From contig NZ_BONK01000008.1 of the NCBI RefSeq assembly GCF_016862675.1, forward strand, positions 124,001-188,000: 64,000 nt of DNA, read 5' to 3'. Made by a program: the position numbers and the translations under genes. Below are positions 9,974 to 23,217 of this stretch, one piece after another (the first letter of the stretch is position 1; each line of letters opens with the position of its first letter). The notes under the pieces were generated by a model, which worked only from the letters and a program-made list of their open reading frames with translations, was not told the origin of the DNA and ran no database searches. This DNA comes from Cellulomonas chitinilytica (GTDB lineage: Bacteria > Actinomycetota > Actinomycetes > Actinomycetales > Cellulomonadaceae).

Positions 9974-10606
9974 ATGACGCTGGACGTGGCGTGGGCGGTG
10001 GACTGGGTCCGACGGTCCGCCCAGGCGGTCGCCGAGCACCGGGACGAGCTCGTGGAGCTCGACCGGCAGATCGGCGACGGCGACCACGGCGAGAACCTCA
10101 ACCGCGGGTTCACCGCGGTCGTGGCGAAGCTCGACGCGCTCGAGGAGACGCCGGCCGAGATCGGCGACGTCCTCAAGCTCGTCGCGACGACCCTGATGTC
10201 CACCGTCGGGGGAGCGGCCGGCCCGCTGTACGGCACGGCGTTCCTGCGCGCGGCCAAGGCGACGGCCGTCCCCGAGCTCGACACGAAGGGTGTCGTCGCG
10301 CTCCTCGAGGCGGCCCTCGAGGGCATCGTCGTGCGCGGCAAGGCCCGGACCGGCGAGAAGACGATGGTCGACGCGTGGACCCCGGCCTCCGAGGCCGCCG
10401 CGGCGGCGTCCGACGCCGGGGCGTCGCCCGCGCAGGCCCTCGAGGCGGCCGCGCAGGCGGCGGCCGACGGCGCGCAGGCCACGATCCCGCTCGTCGCGAC
10501 GAAGGGCCGGGCGAGCTACCTGGGGGAGCGGTCGGCCGGGCACCTCGACCCGGGTGCGCGTTCCACGGAGCTCATCCTGCAGGCCGCGGCGCAGGCGGCC
10601 GCGTGA
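9974..10606 (+). CDS. dhaL: Dihydroxyacetone kinase ADP-binding subunit DhaL
   Basis: A 210-residue all-helical nucleotide subunit. The Mg/ADP-binding aspartates are in QIGDGDHGENLNRG near residue 35; STVGGAAGPLYGT and ARTGEKTMVDAW are further DhaL signatures. It carries a permanently bound nucleotide that is re-phosphorylated by DhaM and passes phosphate to dihydroxyacetone on DhaK. ATG at 9974 was chosen over the GTG six bases earlier because GGGAG (9962-9966) is correctly spaced only for the ATG. The stop overlaps the dhaM start. Confidence 0.95.
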   Translation: MTLDVAWAVDWVRRSAQAVAEHRDELVELDRQIGDGDHGENLNRGFTAVVAKLDALEETPAEIGDVLKLVATTLMSTVGGAAGPLYGTAFLRAAKATAVPELDTKGVVALLEAALEGIVVRGKARTGEKTMVDAWTPASEAAAAASDAGASPAQALEAAAQAAADGAQATIPLVATKGRASYLGERSAGHLDPGARSTELILQAAAQAAA

Positions 10607-11316
10607 GCGAGCGCGAGCCCGCCCCCGTCGCCCTGGTGCTCGTGTCGCACTCCCGCACGCTCGCCGAGGGTGCGGTCGAGCTCGCCGGGCAGATGGCGCC
10701 CGGCGTGCTGCTGCTGGCCGCGGGCGGCACCGAGGACGGCGGTCTGGGCACGAGCTTCGACGCCGTCGAGGCCGCCGTCACGCAGGCCGTCGCCGACGGC
10801 CGGTCCGCGGTGGTGCTGGCCGACCTGGGCTCCGCGGTGCTGACGGCGGAGTCGGTGCTCGACCTCGCCGACCCGGACGTGGCCGCCCGGGTCCGGGTCG
10901 CCGACGCACCGTTCGTGGAGGGCGCCGTGGCGGCCGCGGTGACGGCCCACGGCGGGGCCGACCTGGAGCGCGTGCTGGCCGCGGCGGAGCACGCCGGCAC
11001 GATGTTCGGCGGGGACGCGCCGCCGGCGGCGAGCGCGTTCGAGGGTGCGGTGGACGACGGTGTCGTGCGCGGGGCGGTCGTCCTGCGCAACCCGCTGGGC
11101 CTGCACGCGCGGCCGGCGGCGATCGTCGCGCGCATGCTCGCGGGGTTCGACGCGAAGGTCCGGGTCAACGGCGCGAACGCGGCGAGCGTCCTCGAGCTCA
11201 TGAAGCTGGGCGCGACCGAGGGTGCCGAGCTCCGGATCGAGGCGGAGGGCCCGCAGGCCGCGGAGGCCCGCGACGCCCTGGTCGCGGCGGTGGACGAGGG
11301 GTTCGGCGAGGTCTGA
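10603..11316 (+). CDS. dhaM: PTS-dependent dihydroxyacetone kinase phosphotransferase subunit DhaM (EIIA-HPr fusion)
   Basis: A 237-residue protein with two phosphocarrier domains. Residues 1-135 form a mannose-type EIIA domain with phospho-His16 in LVSHSRTLAEG and the GTEDGGLGTS loop. Residues 150-237 form an HPr domain with GLHARPAA (His168). The enzyme I fragment found in enterobacterial DhaM is absent, so the protein needs a separate enzyme I encoded elsewhere. It re-phosphorylates DhaL from phosphoenolpyruvate. GTG overlaps the dhaL stop (GTGA), giving tight coupling within the operon. Confidence 0.94.
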   Translation: MSEREPAPVALVLVSHSRTLAEGAVELAGQMAPGVLLLAAGGTEDGGLGTSFDAVEAAVTQAVADGRSAVVLADLGSAVLTAESVLDLADPDVAARVRVADAPFVEGAVAAAVTAHGGADLERVLAAAEHAGTMFGGDAPPAASAFEGAVDDGVVRGAVVLRNPLGLHARPAAIVARMLAGFDAKVRVNGANAASVLELMKLGATEGAELRIEAEGPQAAEARDALVAAVDEGFGEV

Positions 11317-11355
11317 CGGGTCGAGGCACGTCGCCGGTGGGAGATGATGCCGGGC

Positions 11356-11850
11356 GTGACGCTCACCATCCTGTCGGCCCGCGGCGTCGACCTCACCGTG
11401 CGCCGCGCGGCGGCCGCCGACGTACCCGCGGTCGTCGCTCTCCTGGAGCGGGATCCCGTCGCCCGGGCGCGAGGGGACTACGAGGACGTCGTGGACGCGT
11501 CGGCCTACCTGCGCGCGTTCGACCGCATCGACGCCGACCCGGCCCAGCTCCTCGTCGTCGCGGACCTGCCGGACGCCCCGGTCGTCGCGACGATGCAGCT
11601 GACGTGGATCCCCGGTCTGGCGCGCGCGGGTGCGACGCGCCTGCAGGTCGAGGCGGTGCGGGTCGACGAGGAGCACCGGAGCAGGGGGATCGGTGAGGCG
11701 CTGGTCCGGTGGGCGTGCGAGGAGGGGGAGCGGCAGGGGGCGACGCTCGTGCAGCTCACCTCGGACCGTACGCGCGACCGGGCTCACGCGTTCTACGAGC
11801 GTCTCGGTTTCGTCGCGTCGCACGTCGGGTTCAAGCGCCGGCTGGGCTGA
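11356..11850 (+). CDS. GNAT family N-acetyltransferase
   Basis: A GNAT fold protein of about 164 residues. The acetyl-CoA site is VRVDEEHRSRGIGEALVRWA (motif A, RxxGIG), followed by ATLVQLTSDRTRDRAHAFYERLGF with the usual FYE(R)LGF motif. The substrate is unknown; the LQLTSD-type motif places it with small-molecule or antibiotic/amine acetyltransferases. The start is ambiguous: ATG at 11344 or 11347, or GTG at 11356. The GTG is preferred because GATGAT (11343-11348) sits seven nt before it, matching the leaderless pattern of other genes here. It follows dhaM by 39 bp. Confidence 0.82.
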   Translation: MTLTILSARGVDLTVRRAAAADVPAVVALLERDPVARARGDYEDVVDASAYLRAFDRIDADPAQLLVVADLPDAPVVATMQLTWIPGLARAGATRLQVEAVRVDEEHRSRGIGEALVRWACEEGERQGATLVQLTSDRTRDRAHAFYERLGFVASHVGFKRRLG

Positions 11851-11887
11851 CGGCCACGCCGGGGTGATCTTGGTCGCGTTGGGCAAT

Positions 11888-11918
11888 TTGCACGATCTGC
11901 AAAGTTGCATTGGGTGTA

Positions 11919-11936
<18 letters not shown>
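11888..11936 (+). promoter_or_regulatory. Two TetR-type operators over the tetR start
   Basis: A perfect dyad TTGCA-CGATC-TGCAA (11888-11902) and a near-perfect second dyad TTGCA-CCTCG-TGCAG (11922-11936), centres 34 bp apart, with an extra TTGCA at 11905-11909. A TGTAAT/TAATGT -10-like element (11915-11922) lies between them. The arrangement suggests the adjacent TetR binds its own promoter and represses itself and the MFS pump. The tract is visibly more AT-rich than its surroundings. Confidence 0.65.
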
Positions 11937-14433
<2,497 letters not shown>

Positions 14434-14442
14434 CCTGGCCCG

Positions 14443-14835
14443 ATGAGCTCGACCCCGCCGGCCGTGCGCCGCAAGCGACCCGCGAAGCCCCAGTTCACGC
14501 AGACGATCCTCGTGCTCGAGGCGGTGCTGGTGTTCTTCGCGACGCTCGTGGCGTACGGCCTGCGGGTGTCCGACGTGGCGACCGTGTGGTGGGTCGGCGG
14601 CGGGCTCACCCTCCTGCTGATCGTCCTGTCCGGGTTCGTGTCCCGGCCCGGGGGCTACGTCGCCGGGTCGGTGGCGCAGGTGCTCGTCCTGGCCGGTGGG
14701 CTGGTCGTCCCGATGATGTACGTGGTCGGCGTGGTGTTCGTCGTGCTGTGGGTCGTGGCCCTGCGGCTCGGCGGGCGCATCGACCGCGAGCGGGCGGAGT
14801 ACGACGCCGCCCACCCGGGCGCCGTCGGCCCCTGA
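14443..14835 (+). CDS. DUF4233 membrane protein
   Basis: A 130-residue protein with four predicted membrane spans (ILVLEAVLVFFATLVAYG, VWWVGGGLTLLLIVLSG, AGSVAQVLVLAGGLVVPMM, VVGVVFVVLWVVALRL) and short charged ends. It matches the actinobacterial DUF4233 family, normally found between folC and ndk; function unknown. TAACCT (14431-14436) lies six nt before the ATG, so the gene appears to have its own leaderless promoter overlapping the stop of the MFS gene. Its separation from folC here is caused by the dha/tetR/MFS block. Confidence 0.85.
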   Translation: MSSTPPAVRRKRPAKPQFTQTILVLEAVLVFFATLVAYGLRVSDVATVWWVGGGLTLLLIVLSGFVSRPGGYVAGSVAQVLVLAGGLVVPMMYVVGVVFVVLWVVALRLGGRIDRERAEYDAAHPGAVGP

Positions 14836-14900
14836 GCGCGCGTCCGACCCGACGCCGGACGGCCACCGGGGGTTCACGCGGGGCCCGTTAGGGTGACGCC

Positions 14901-15335
14901 ATGACTGACGCACCCGCCACGCAGCGCACCCTCGTCCTCGTCAAGCCCGACGGCGTCCGCCGCGGCCTGGTCGGCGAGATCGTGCGGCGGATCGAGGCCA
15001 AGGGCTACACGCTGGTCGCCACCGAGCTGCGGGAGGCCGACGAGGCGCTGCTCGCCGAGCACTACGCCGAGCACGCGGGCAAGCCGTTCCTCACGCCGCT
15101 CGTCGAGTTCATGCGCTCCGGCCCGGTCCTCGCGCTCGTCGTCGAGGGCCACCGTGCGATCGAGGGCTTCCGTTCGCTCGCCGGCGCGACCGACCCGACC
15201 GTCGCCCTCCCCGGCACCATCCGCGGCGACCTCGCACGGGACTGGGGCCTCAAGGTCATCCAGAACCTCGTGCACGGGTCCGACGGCGAGGAGTCCGCCG
15301 CCCGCGAGATCGCCCTCTGGTTCCCCGCCCTCTGA
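14901..15335 (+). CDS. ndk: Nucleoside diphosphate kinase
   Basis: A 144-residue enzyme of normal family length. It moves the gamma-phosphate from ATP to NDPs and dNDPs through a phospho-histidine: His125 in [16 protein letters not shown], the family signature. [14 protein letters not shown] and the [10 protein letters not shown] loop complete the nucleotide site. TAGGGT (14889-14894) is exactly six nt before ATG with no ribosome site, so the mRNA is probably leaderless. The HEAT-repeat gene begins four bases after the stop. Confidence 0.97.
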   Translation: MTDAPATQRTLVLVKPDGVRRGLVGEIVRRIEAKGYTLVATELREADEALLAEHYAEHAGKPFLTPLVEFMRSGPVLALVVEGHRAIEGFRSLAGATDPTVALPGTIRGDLARDWGLKVIQNLVHGSDGEESAAREIALWFPAL

Positions 15336-15339
15336 GCCG

Positions 15340-15897
15340 ATGACCGGGCGCCCCGCCGACCGGGTCGCCGACGCCTGCGCCGCCCACGGCACCGCCGCGG
15401 TCGTCGACTGGTGCGCGGGGCTGCTGGCGGGGCGGCCGGTCGACGACGGCCTGTCGCTCGACCTGATCGGCGGTCCGGGCGCCGCCCGCCTCGTCCACGA
15501 CGCGCAGACCCCCGGCGGGCTCGACCACTGGGCCCGGATCTGGGCCGCCCGGGCTCTGCGCTACGCCTGGGACGACGCGCCGGGCGTGCACGCAGCGGTC
15601 GTCGCCGCGCTGCGCGACCCGCAGTGGCGGGTCCGGGAGCACGCCGCCGCCCTGGTCCGCGAGCACGAGCTCGGCGAGGCCGCCGAGGGGCTGCGTGACC
15701 TGCTCGACGACGACGTGCCGCGGGTCCGCGCGGCGTCGGCGCGGGCGCTGGCCGTCGTCGGCGAGCACGACGACCTCGAGGCGCTCGCCTCCGCCGCTCC
15801 CGAGCCCGACGCCACGGTCCGGCGGGTCCGTGACCGGGCACGCCGGCAGCTCGCCGACCGGCTCGACCTGCCCGACCCGGGCGCGCACCGGACCTGA
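15340..15897 (+). CDS. HEAT-repeat protein
   Basis: A 185-residue helical-repeat protein. Two to three HEAT/PBS-lyase-type repeats are visible (WAARALRYAWDDAPGVHAAV; LRDPQWRVREHAAALVRE; LLDDDVPRVRAASARALAVVG), each with the VR..AA pattern. Such proteins act as adaptors; no catalytic motif is seen. It starts four bases after ndk and probably shares its transcript. The partner and function are unknown. Confidence 0.75.
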   Translation: MTGRPADRVADACAAHGTAAVVDWCAGLLAGRPVDDGLSLDLIGGPGAARLVHDAQTPGGLDHWARIWAARALRYAWDDAPGVHAAVVAALRDPQWRVREHAAALVREHELGEAAEGLRDLLDDDVPRVRAASARALAVVGEHDDLEALASAAPEPDATVRRVRDRARRQLADRLDLPDPGAHRT

Positions 15898-15959
15898 GCC
15901 GCACCGCCGACCGGGTGGGCCTCCCCGGAGGCGCACCGCCCGCGCCTTAGGCTGCGTGG

Positions 15960-18900
15960 GTGCACCTCAAGACCCTCACCCTGCGGGGGTTCAAGTCGTT
16001 CGCCTCGGCGACGACGCTGAACTTCGAGCCGGGTGTCACCTGCGTCGTCGGGCCGAACGGCTCGGGCAAGTCCAACGTCGTCGACGCGCTCGCGTGGGTC
16101 ATGGGGGAGCAGGGCGCCAAGTCGCTGCGCGGCGGCAAGATGGAGGACGTCATCTTCGCCGGCACGTCCGGCCGCCCGCCGCTCGGCCGGGCCGAGGTGT
16201 CGCTCACCATCGACAACGCCGACGGCGCCCTGCCGATCGAGTACTCCGAGGTGACGATCTCGCGGACGCTGTTCCGCAGCGGCGGCTCCGAGTACGCGAT
16301 CAACGGCCAGGGCTGCCGCCTGCTGGACATCCAGGACCTGCTGTCCGACTCGGGCCTGGGCCGCGAGATGCACGTCATCGTCGGGCAGGGACAGCTCGAC
16401 GCCGTGCTGCGGGCGACCCCGGAGGAGCGTCGCGGGTTCATCGAGGAGGCCGCGGGCGTCCTCAAGCACCGCAAGCGCAAGGAGAAGGCCCTCCGCAAGC
16501 TCGAGGCGATGCAGGCCAACCTCACGCGCCTGGCCGACCTCACCGGTGAGATCCGCCGCCAGCTCGGCCCGCTCGGCCGGCAGGCGGAGGTCGCGCGCAA
16601 GGCCGCGGTCGTCCAGGCGGACCTCCGCGACGCGCGTGCCCGGCTCCTCGCCGACGACCTCGCGCAGCTCACCGCCACGCTCGAGCAGGAGATCGCCGAC
16701 GAGACGGCCGTACTCGCGGAGCGTGAGCGGGTCGAGCGGCTCCTGTCGGAGCAGCGTGCGCTGCTGGCGACGCTCGAACGGCAGGCGGCGGAGGCGGCGC
16801 CCGCGCTGAGCGAGGCGAGCGAGGTCTGGTACCGGCTGTCGTCGCTGCGCGAGCGCCTGCGTGGCACGTCCTCGCTCGCCGCCGACCGGGTGCGCCTCCT
16901 CGGGTCGGCGGGTGCGGAGCGCGGCGGCGGGTCGGACCCCGACGACCTCGCCCGCCAGGCCGAGCGGGTGCGGGCGGCCGAGGCCGAGCTCGCGGCCGAG
17001 GTCGAGCTCGCGCGGGTCGCCCTGGAGGCGGCGGTGACGGCGCGCCAGGAGGCCGAGCAGGAGGCCGGCGCGGCCGAGAAGGCGCTCGCGACGGCACTGC
17101 GGGGCGCGGCCGACCGCCGGGAGGGTGTCGCCCGGCTCGCAGGGCAGGTCGCCGCGCGCCGCAGCCGTGTCGAGGCCACCCAGGCCGAGCTCGGCCGCCT
17201 CCGGGAGACCCTGGCGGCCGCCGAGCGACGCGGCCAGGAGGCGTCCACCCAGTTCACCGCCCTGGAGTCGCAGGTCGCCGGTGTCGAGGAGGGCGAGGAG
17301 GGCCTGGACGCCGAGCACGAGGCCGCGGCCGAGGCGCTCGACGACGCGTCCGCGCACCTCACGTCGCTGCAGGAGCAGCTGGCCGCCGCGGACCGCGACG
17401 AGTCGGCCCTGACGTCACGGGCGGAGACGCTCGAGCTGAGCCTGCTCCGCAAGGACGGTGCCGGCGCGCTGCTCGCCGCGGACGGCCTGACGGGCACGAT
17501 CGGCTCGGTCGCGGCGCTCCTGCAGGTCGACCCGCGCGACGAGGAGGCGATCGTCGCGGCGCTCGGTGCCACGGCGGACGCCGTGGCCGTCGAGTCGGTG
17601 GACGCCGCCGTCGACGCGCTGCGCTACCTGCGGACCGAGGACGCCGGCCGGGCGACCCTGCTCGTCGCGGGCGGCGACACGGCCGCACCCCGGCCGCCGG
17701 TCCCGGACGGCGCCGACCGTGCGACGGACCTCGTGCGCGCCCCGGCGCACGTGCGGGCGACCGTCGAGACGTTGCTCGTCGACGTCGTCGTCGTGGACGA
17801 CCTCGCGACGGCGCGCGCGGTCGTCGCGGCCCGCCCCGACCTCGTCGTGGCGACCCGCACCGGGGACGTCCTGTCCCGCCACCGTGCAGCGGGCGGCTCG
17901 GCGACCGCGCCGAGCGCGCTGCACCTGCAGGCCGCCCTCGACCAGGCCCGCTCGGGTGCCCAGGAGGCGGCCAGCACCGCCGAGCGGCTGCGCTTCGAGA
18001 TCGCGGCGGCGACCCAGGCGCAGACGCAGGCGCAGGCGGCCTACGAGGCGACGCTCGAACGGCTCAACGAGTCGGACGCGGCCCTCGCCGCGGTGGCCGA
18101 GCAGCTCGGGCACCTCGGCTCCACGGCCCGTGCGGCGCGTGCCGAGGCCGAGCGCGTCGAGGCGTCGCTCGAGGCCGCCTCCCGCACGCTCGAGTCCGAC
18201 ACGGCCGACCTCGCCGAGCTCACCGCACGGCTCGCCGCCGCCGAGGTGGAGCCCGCCGAGAGCGAGGCCGCGATCGTCGACGGGGGAGCGCTGCGGGACC
18301 GGCTCGCGGAGCTCGCGACCGGTGCCCGCAGCCGCGAGACGGAGGCACGCCTCACGTTGCGCACGAGCGAGGAGCGCGCCCGGGCGCTGTCCGGCCGGGC
18401 CGAGTCGCTCGAACGGGCGGCTCGCGCGGAGCGTGCGGCACGCGAGAAGGCCGCCGAGCGGGAACGTGCCCGCGCCCGTCAGGTCGCGGTCGCGCTCGCG
18501 GTCCGGGACGGCGCGCAGCAGGCGCTCACGGTGCTCGACGAGTCGCTGCGCCGGGCGTCGGCCGAGCGGGACGCCGCCGAGCAGGCGCGCGCCGAGCGGG
18601 ACGCCCTCCTGACCGCCACCCGCACCGAGGCCGACGCACGTGCCGCGGAGCTCGGCCGGCTCACGGACGTCGCGCACCGCGACGAGGTCGCCCGCACCCA
18701 GCAGCGTCTGCGCATCGAGCAGCTGCAGACGCGGGCCGTCGAGGAGCTCGGGCTGGACCCCGTCGTGCTGCTCGAGGAGTTCGGTCCCCACCAGGACGTG
18801 CCGGTCGTGCACGCGCCGGGCGCCGACGTGGACCCGGACGCACCCACGGCTGTGCCCTACGTGCGCGAGCAGCAGGAGAAGCGCCTCCGGGCCGCCGAAC

Positions 18901-19523
18901 GGGCGCTGTCGCTGCTCGGCCGCGTCAACCCGCTGGCGCTCGAGGAGTTCGCCGCGCTGGAGGAGCGCCACCAGTTCCTCACCGAGCAGCTCGCGGACCT
19001 CAAGAAGTCCCGCCTCGACCTGCTGGAGATCGTCAGGGAGATCGACGAGCGCGTCGAGCAGGTGTTCGCCGACGCCTACCGCGACACCGCCGCGGCGTTC
19101 GACGTCGTGTTCCCGCGGCTGTTCCCGGGCGGCGAGGGACGCCTCGTGCTGACCGACCCCGACGACATGCTCACGACCGGCATCGACGTCGAGGCCCGAC
19201 CCGCGGGAAAGAAGGTCAAGCGGCTGTCGCTGCTGTCGGGCGGGGAGCGCTCGCTCACCGCGGTGGCGATGCTCGTCGCCATCTTCAAGGCCCGGCCCAG
19301 CCCGTTCTACGTGATGGACGAGGTCGAGGCCGCGCTCGACGACGCCAACCTCGGTCGCCTGCTGGAGATCTTCCGCGAGCTGCAGGAGGACTCGCAGCTC
19401 ATCGTCGTCACGCACCAGAAGCGGACGATGGAGATCGCGGACGCGCTGTACGGCGTGACGATGCGGGGTGACGGCGTGACGACCGTGATCAGCCAGCGCA
19501 TGCGGGAGGACGTCACCGTCTGA
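15960..19523 (+). CDS. smc: Chromosome segregation SMC ATPase
   Basis: A 1187-residue SMC protein of standard length and layout: Walker A GPNGSGKSN at residues 31-39, long Ala/Glu/Arg-rich coiled coil, a hinge around residues 500-640 (LTGTIGSVAALLQVDPRDEEAIVAALG and following), returning coil, C-terminal signature LSGGERSLTAVAML and Walker B FYVMDEVEAALD. With ScpA/ScpB (not in this window) it loads onto origin-proximal DNA and organises chromosome arms. The GTG start has TAGGCT (15948-15953) six nt upstream and no Shine-Dalgarno site, fitting leaderless transcription. Confidence 0.97.
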   Translation: MHLKTLTLRGFKSFASATTLNFEPGVTCVVGPNGSGKSNVVDALAWVMGEQGAKSLRGGKMEDVIFAGTSGRPPLGRAEVSLTIDNADGALPIEYSEVTISRTLFRSGGSEYAINGQGCRLLDIQDLLSDSGLGREMHVIVGQGQLDAVLRATPEERRGFIEEAAGVLKHRKRKEKALRKLEAMQANLTRLADLTGEIRRQLGPLGRQAEVARKAAVVQADLRDARARLLADDLAQLTATLEQEIADETAVLAERERVERLLSEQRALLATLERQAAEAAPALSEASEVWYRLSSLRERLRGTSSLAADRVRLLGSAGAERGGGSDPDDLARQAERVRAAEAELAAEVELARVALEAAVTARQEAEQEAGAAEKALATALRGAADRREGVARLAGQVAARRSRVEATQAELGRLRETLAAAERRGQEASTQFTALESQVAGVEEGEEGLDAEHEAAAEALDDASAHLTSLQEQLAAADRDESALTSRAETLELSLLRKDGAGALLAADGLTGTIGSVAALLQVDPRDEEAIVAALGATADAVAVESVDAAVDALRYLRTEDAGRATLLVAGGDTAAPRPPVPDGADRATDLVRAPAHVRATVETLLVDVVVVDDLATARAVVAARPDLVVATRTGDVLSRHRAAGGSATAPSALHLQAALDQARSGAQEAASTAERLRFEIAAATQAQTQAQAAYEATLERLNESDAALAAVAEQLGHLGSTARAARAEAERVEASLEAASRTLESDTADLAELTARLAAAEVEPAESEAAIVDGGALRDRLAELATGARSRETEARLTLRTSEERARALSGRAESLERAARAERAAREKAAERERARARQVAVALAVRDGAQQALTVLDESLRRASAERDAAEQARAERDALLTATRTEADARAAELGRLTDVAHRDEVARTQQRLRIEQLQTRAVEELGLDPVVLLEEFGPHQDVPVVHAPGADVDPDAPTAVPYVREQQEKRLRAAERALSLLGRVNPLALEEFAALEERHQFLTEQLADLKKSRLDLLEIVREIDERVEQVFADAYRDTAAAFDVVFPRLFPGGEGRLVLTDPDDMLTTGIDVEARPAGKKVKRLSLLSGGERSLTAVAMLVAIFKARPSPFYVMDEVEAALDDANLGRLLEIFRELQEDSQLIVVTHQKRTMEIADALYGVTMRGDGVTTVISQRMREDVTV

Positions 19524-19618
19524 CCCCTCGTCGGGCCGTTGTGGAGATTGTGTGCGGCTTGGTGGGCGGACGGGTGGGCCGTGGCGCCTCGGGCCGCCCG
19601 GCGACGGAGACTGGGGAC

Positions 19619-19951
19619 GTGCCCGTTCTCGTCGCTGTTCTCGTCGCCCTCGTCGTCGCCGCCGCCGTCCTGCTCGTCGCCAGCGCGGTGGCCGGGGGTG
19701 CGTCGGACGACGGACGCGGCCCGCTGCGCAGCTTCCGGGCCGGGCTCGCCGCGCGCCGGCACCCCGACGAGGAGCAGCGTGCGGCGGCGATCGCCGCGTC
19801 CGCGGAACCGGTCGACGTCTCGCTCGACGAGCTGCTGAGCGCGAACGCCGAGCACGGCGCCGCCTACCTGGACGTCGACGAGCTCGGTGCCACGCTGCAC
19901 CGCGCGCGCGAGCGCGCCGCCCGCGTGCTTCCGCTGACGCGCCGCGGCTGA
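19619..19951 (+). CDS. Small single-span membrane protein of unknown function
   Basis: A 110-residue protein. Residues 2-26 are one membrane span (VLVAVLVALVVAAAVLLVASAV); the rest is soluble, charged and helical, ending ARERAARVLPLTRRG. No family recognised. The GTG at 19619 is chosen over upstream starts because GAGACT (19607-19612) lies exactly six nt before it and translation then begins at the membrane span. It lies between smc and ftsY, both acting at or near the membrane or chromosome, but no link is shown. Confidence 0.65.
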   Translation: MPVLVAVLVALVVAAAVLLVASAVAGGASDDGRGPLRSFRAGLAARRHPDEEQRAAAIAASAEPVDVSLDELLSANAEHGAAYLDVDELGATLHRARERAARVLPLTRRG

Positions 19952-20093
19952 GGCCACCCGGCCGAGTCCGCCGAGTTCACCCCGGCCGAGCCCACCCGGC
20001 CGAGGGGCCCGACGACCTCGGGCGCCGCCGCGTCGACGCGCCGGACGACGGACCGGCTCGCGCGGGCGACCGGACGGACGACAGACTGTCCCG

Positions 20094-21356
20094 GTGAACC
20101 CCGACACCCTGACCTGGCTGCTCGCGGCCGGCGTGCCGATCGCCCTCGCTGTCACCGTCGTCACCGCGGTGGTCCGACGCCGTTCCGGGTCGGGCATCGG
20201 CCCGGAGGGACCGACCCGGCCGTCCGATCCGACCGAGGCGCAGGGAGCGGCCACGTCGACCGCCGTCCTCGACCGGCCGGCCCCGGGTGTCGCCGAGGCG
20301 CCTGCCGCGGAGGCTGCGCCGGTCGAGGTGGCACCGCCGGTTCCACCCGTCGAGGTGCCGACCGGCGAGGTGCCGGCGGCGGAGGCCGCCGTCGAGCCCG
20401 AGCTCGAGGTCCCGGCGCCCGTCGCGGGGCGGCTCGCCCGTCTCCGGGGCCGGCTCGCCCGCTCGGGCTCCCCGCTGGGTGCGCGCCTGCTCGCCGTGCT
20501 GTCCCGCGACCACCTCACCGAGGACGACTGGGACGAGCTCGAGGAGACGCTGCTGCTGGCCGACGTCGGTGCCGGCCCGACGTCGGACCTCATCGAGGCG
20601 CTGCGCACCCGGGTCCGCGTCGAGGGCCTGCGCGAGCCCGCCCAGGTCCGTGCCCTGCTGCGCGAGCAGCTGCTCGCGCTCGTCGACCCGTCCCTCGACC
20701 GGACCCTGAGCACCACGCCGTCGACGGCGGCCGACGGGTCGCACGTGCCCGCGGTGGTGCTCGTCGTCGGCGTGAACGGCACCGGCAAGACGACGACGGT
20801 CGGCAAGCTCGCCCGCGTCCTCGTCGCCGAGGACCGCACGGTGCTGCTCGGCGCGGCCGACACGTTCCGCGCCGCGGCCGCCGACCAGCTCCAGACGTGG
20901 GGGTCGCGCGTCGGCGTGCACACGGTCCGGTCGGACCGGGACGGCGCCGACCCGGCGGCGGTGGCGTTCGACGCGGCTCGGCAGGGCCGCGCCGAGGGCG
21001 TGGACGTCGTCCTCGTCGACACCGCCGGACGTCTGCAGAACAAGGCCGGCCTGATGGACGAGCTCGGCAAGATCACGCGCGTCCTGACGCGGGAGGCGCC
21101 GCTCGCCGAGGTGCTGCTGGTGCTGGACGCGACGACCGGGCAGAACGGCCTCAACCAGGCGCGTGTGTTCGGCGAGGTCGCGGGCGTGACGGGCATCGTC
21201 CTGACGAAGCTCGACGGCACCGCCAAGGGCGGCATCGTCGTGGCCGTCCAGCGTGAGCTCGGCGTGCCCGTGAAGCTCGTGGGTCTGGGCGAGGGGCCGG
21301 ACGACCTCGCGCCGTTCGACCCGGAGGAGTTCGTCGACGGGATCCTGCAGGGCTGA
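20094..21356 (+). CDS. ftsY: Signal recognition particle receptor FtsY
   Basis: A 420-residue SRP GTPase. Unlike E. coli FtsY it begins with a membrane span (residues 6-27, LTWLLAAGVPIALAVTVVTA), followed by a disordered Pro/Ala/Glu linker to about residue 110. The N domain then leads to the G domain: GVNGTGKTTT (G1), ADTFRAAAADQL, DTAGR (G3), LTKLDGTAKGG (G4) and the GLGEGPDDLAPFDPEEF closing motif. It docks ribosome-SRP complexes at the translocon with Ffh. CAGACT (20082-20087) is six nt before the GTG. The 142 bp upstream holds three CCGGCCGAG repeats and nothing else I recognise. Confidence 0.95.
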   Translation: MNPDTLTWLLAAGVPIALAVTVVTAVVRRRSGSGIGPEGPTRPSDPTEAQGAATSTAVLDRPAPGVAEAPAAEAAPVEVAPPVPPVEVPTGEVPAAEAAVEPELEVPAPVAGRLARLRGRLARSGSPLGARLLAVLSRDHLTEDDWDELEETLLLADVGAGPTSDLIEALRTRVRVEGLREPAQVRALLREQLLALVDPSLDRTLSTTPSTAADGSHVPAVVLVVGVNGTGKTTTVGKLARVLVAEDRTVLLGAADTFRAAAADQLQTWGSRVGVHTVRSDRDGADPAAVAFDAARQGRAEGVDVVLVDTAGRLQNKAGLMDELGKITRVLTREAPLAEVLLVLDATTGQNGLNQARVFGEVAGVTGIVLTKLDGTAKGGIVVAVQRELGVPVKLVGLGEGPDDLAPFDPEEFVDGILQG

Positions 21357-21409
21357 CGGTCCGGCGACCGGGACGGTCTGTCCCGCACCGTTGGACGTCC
21401 GCCCAGGCC

Positions 21410-23195
<1,786 letters not shown>

Positions 23196-23217
23196 CCAGG
23201 ACGGTCGCACGCACCGC

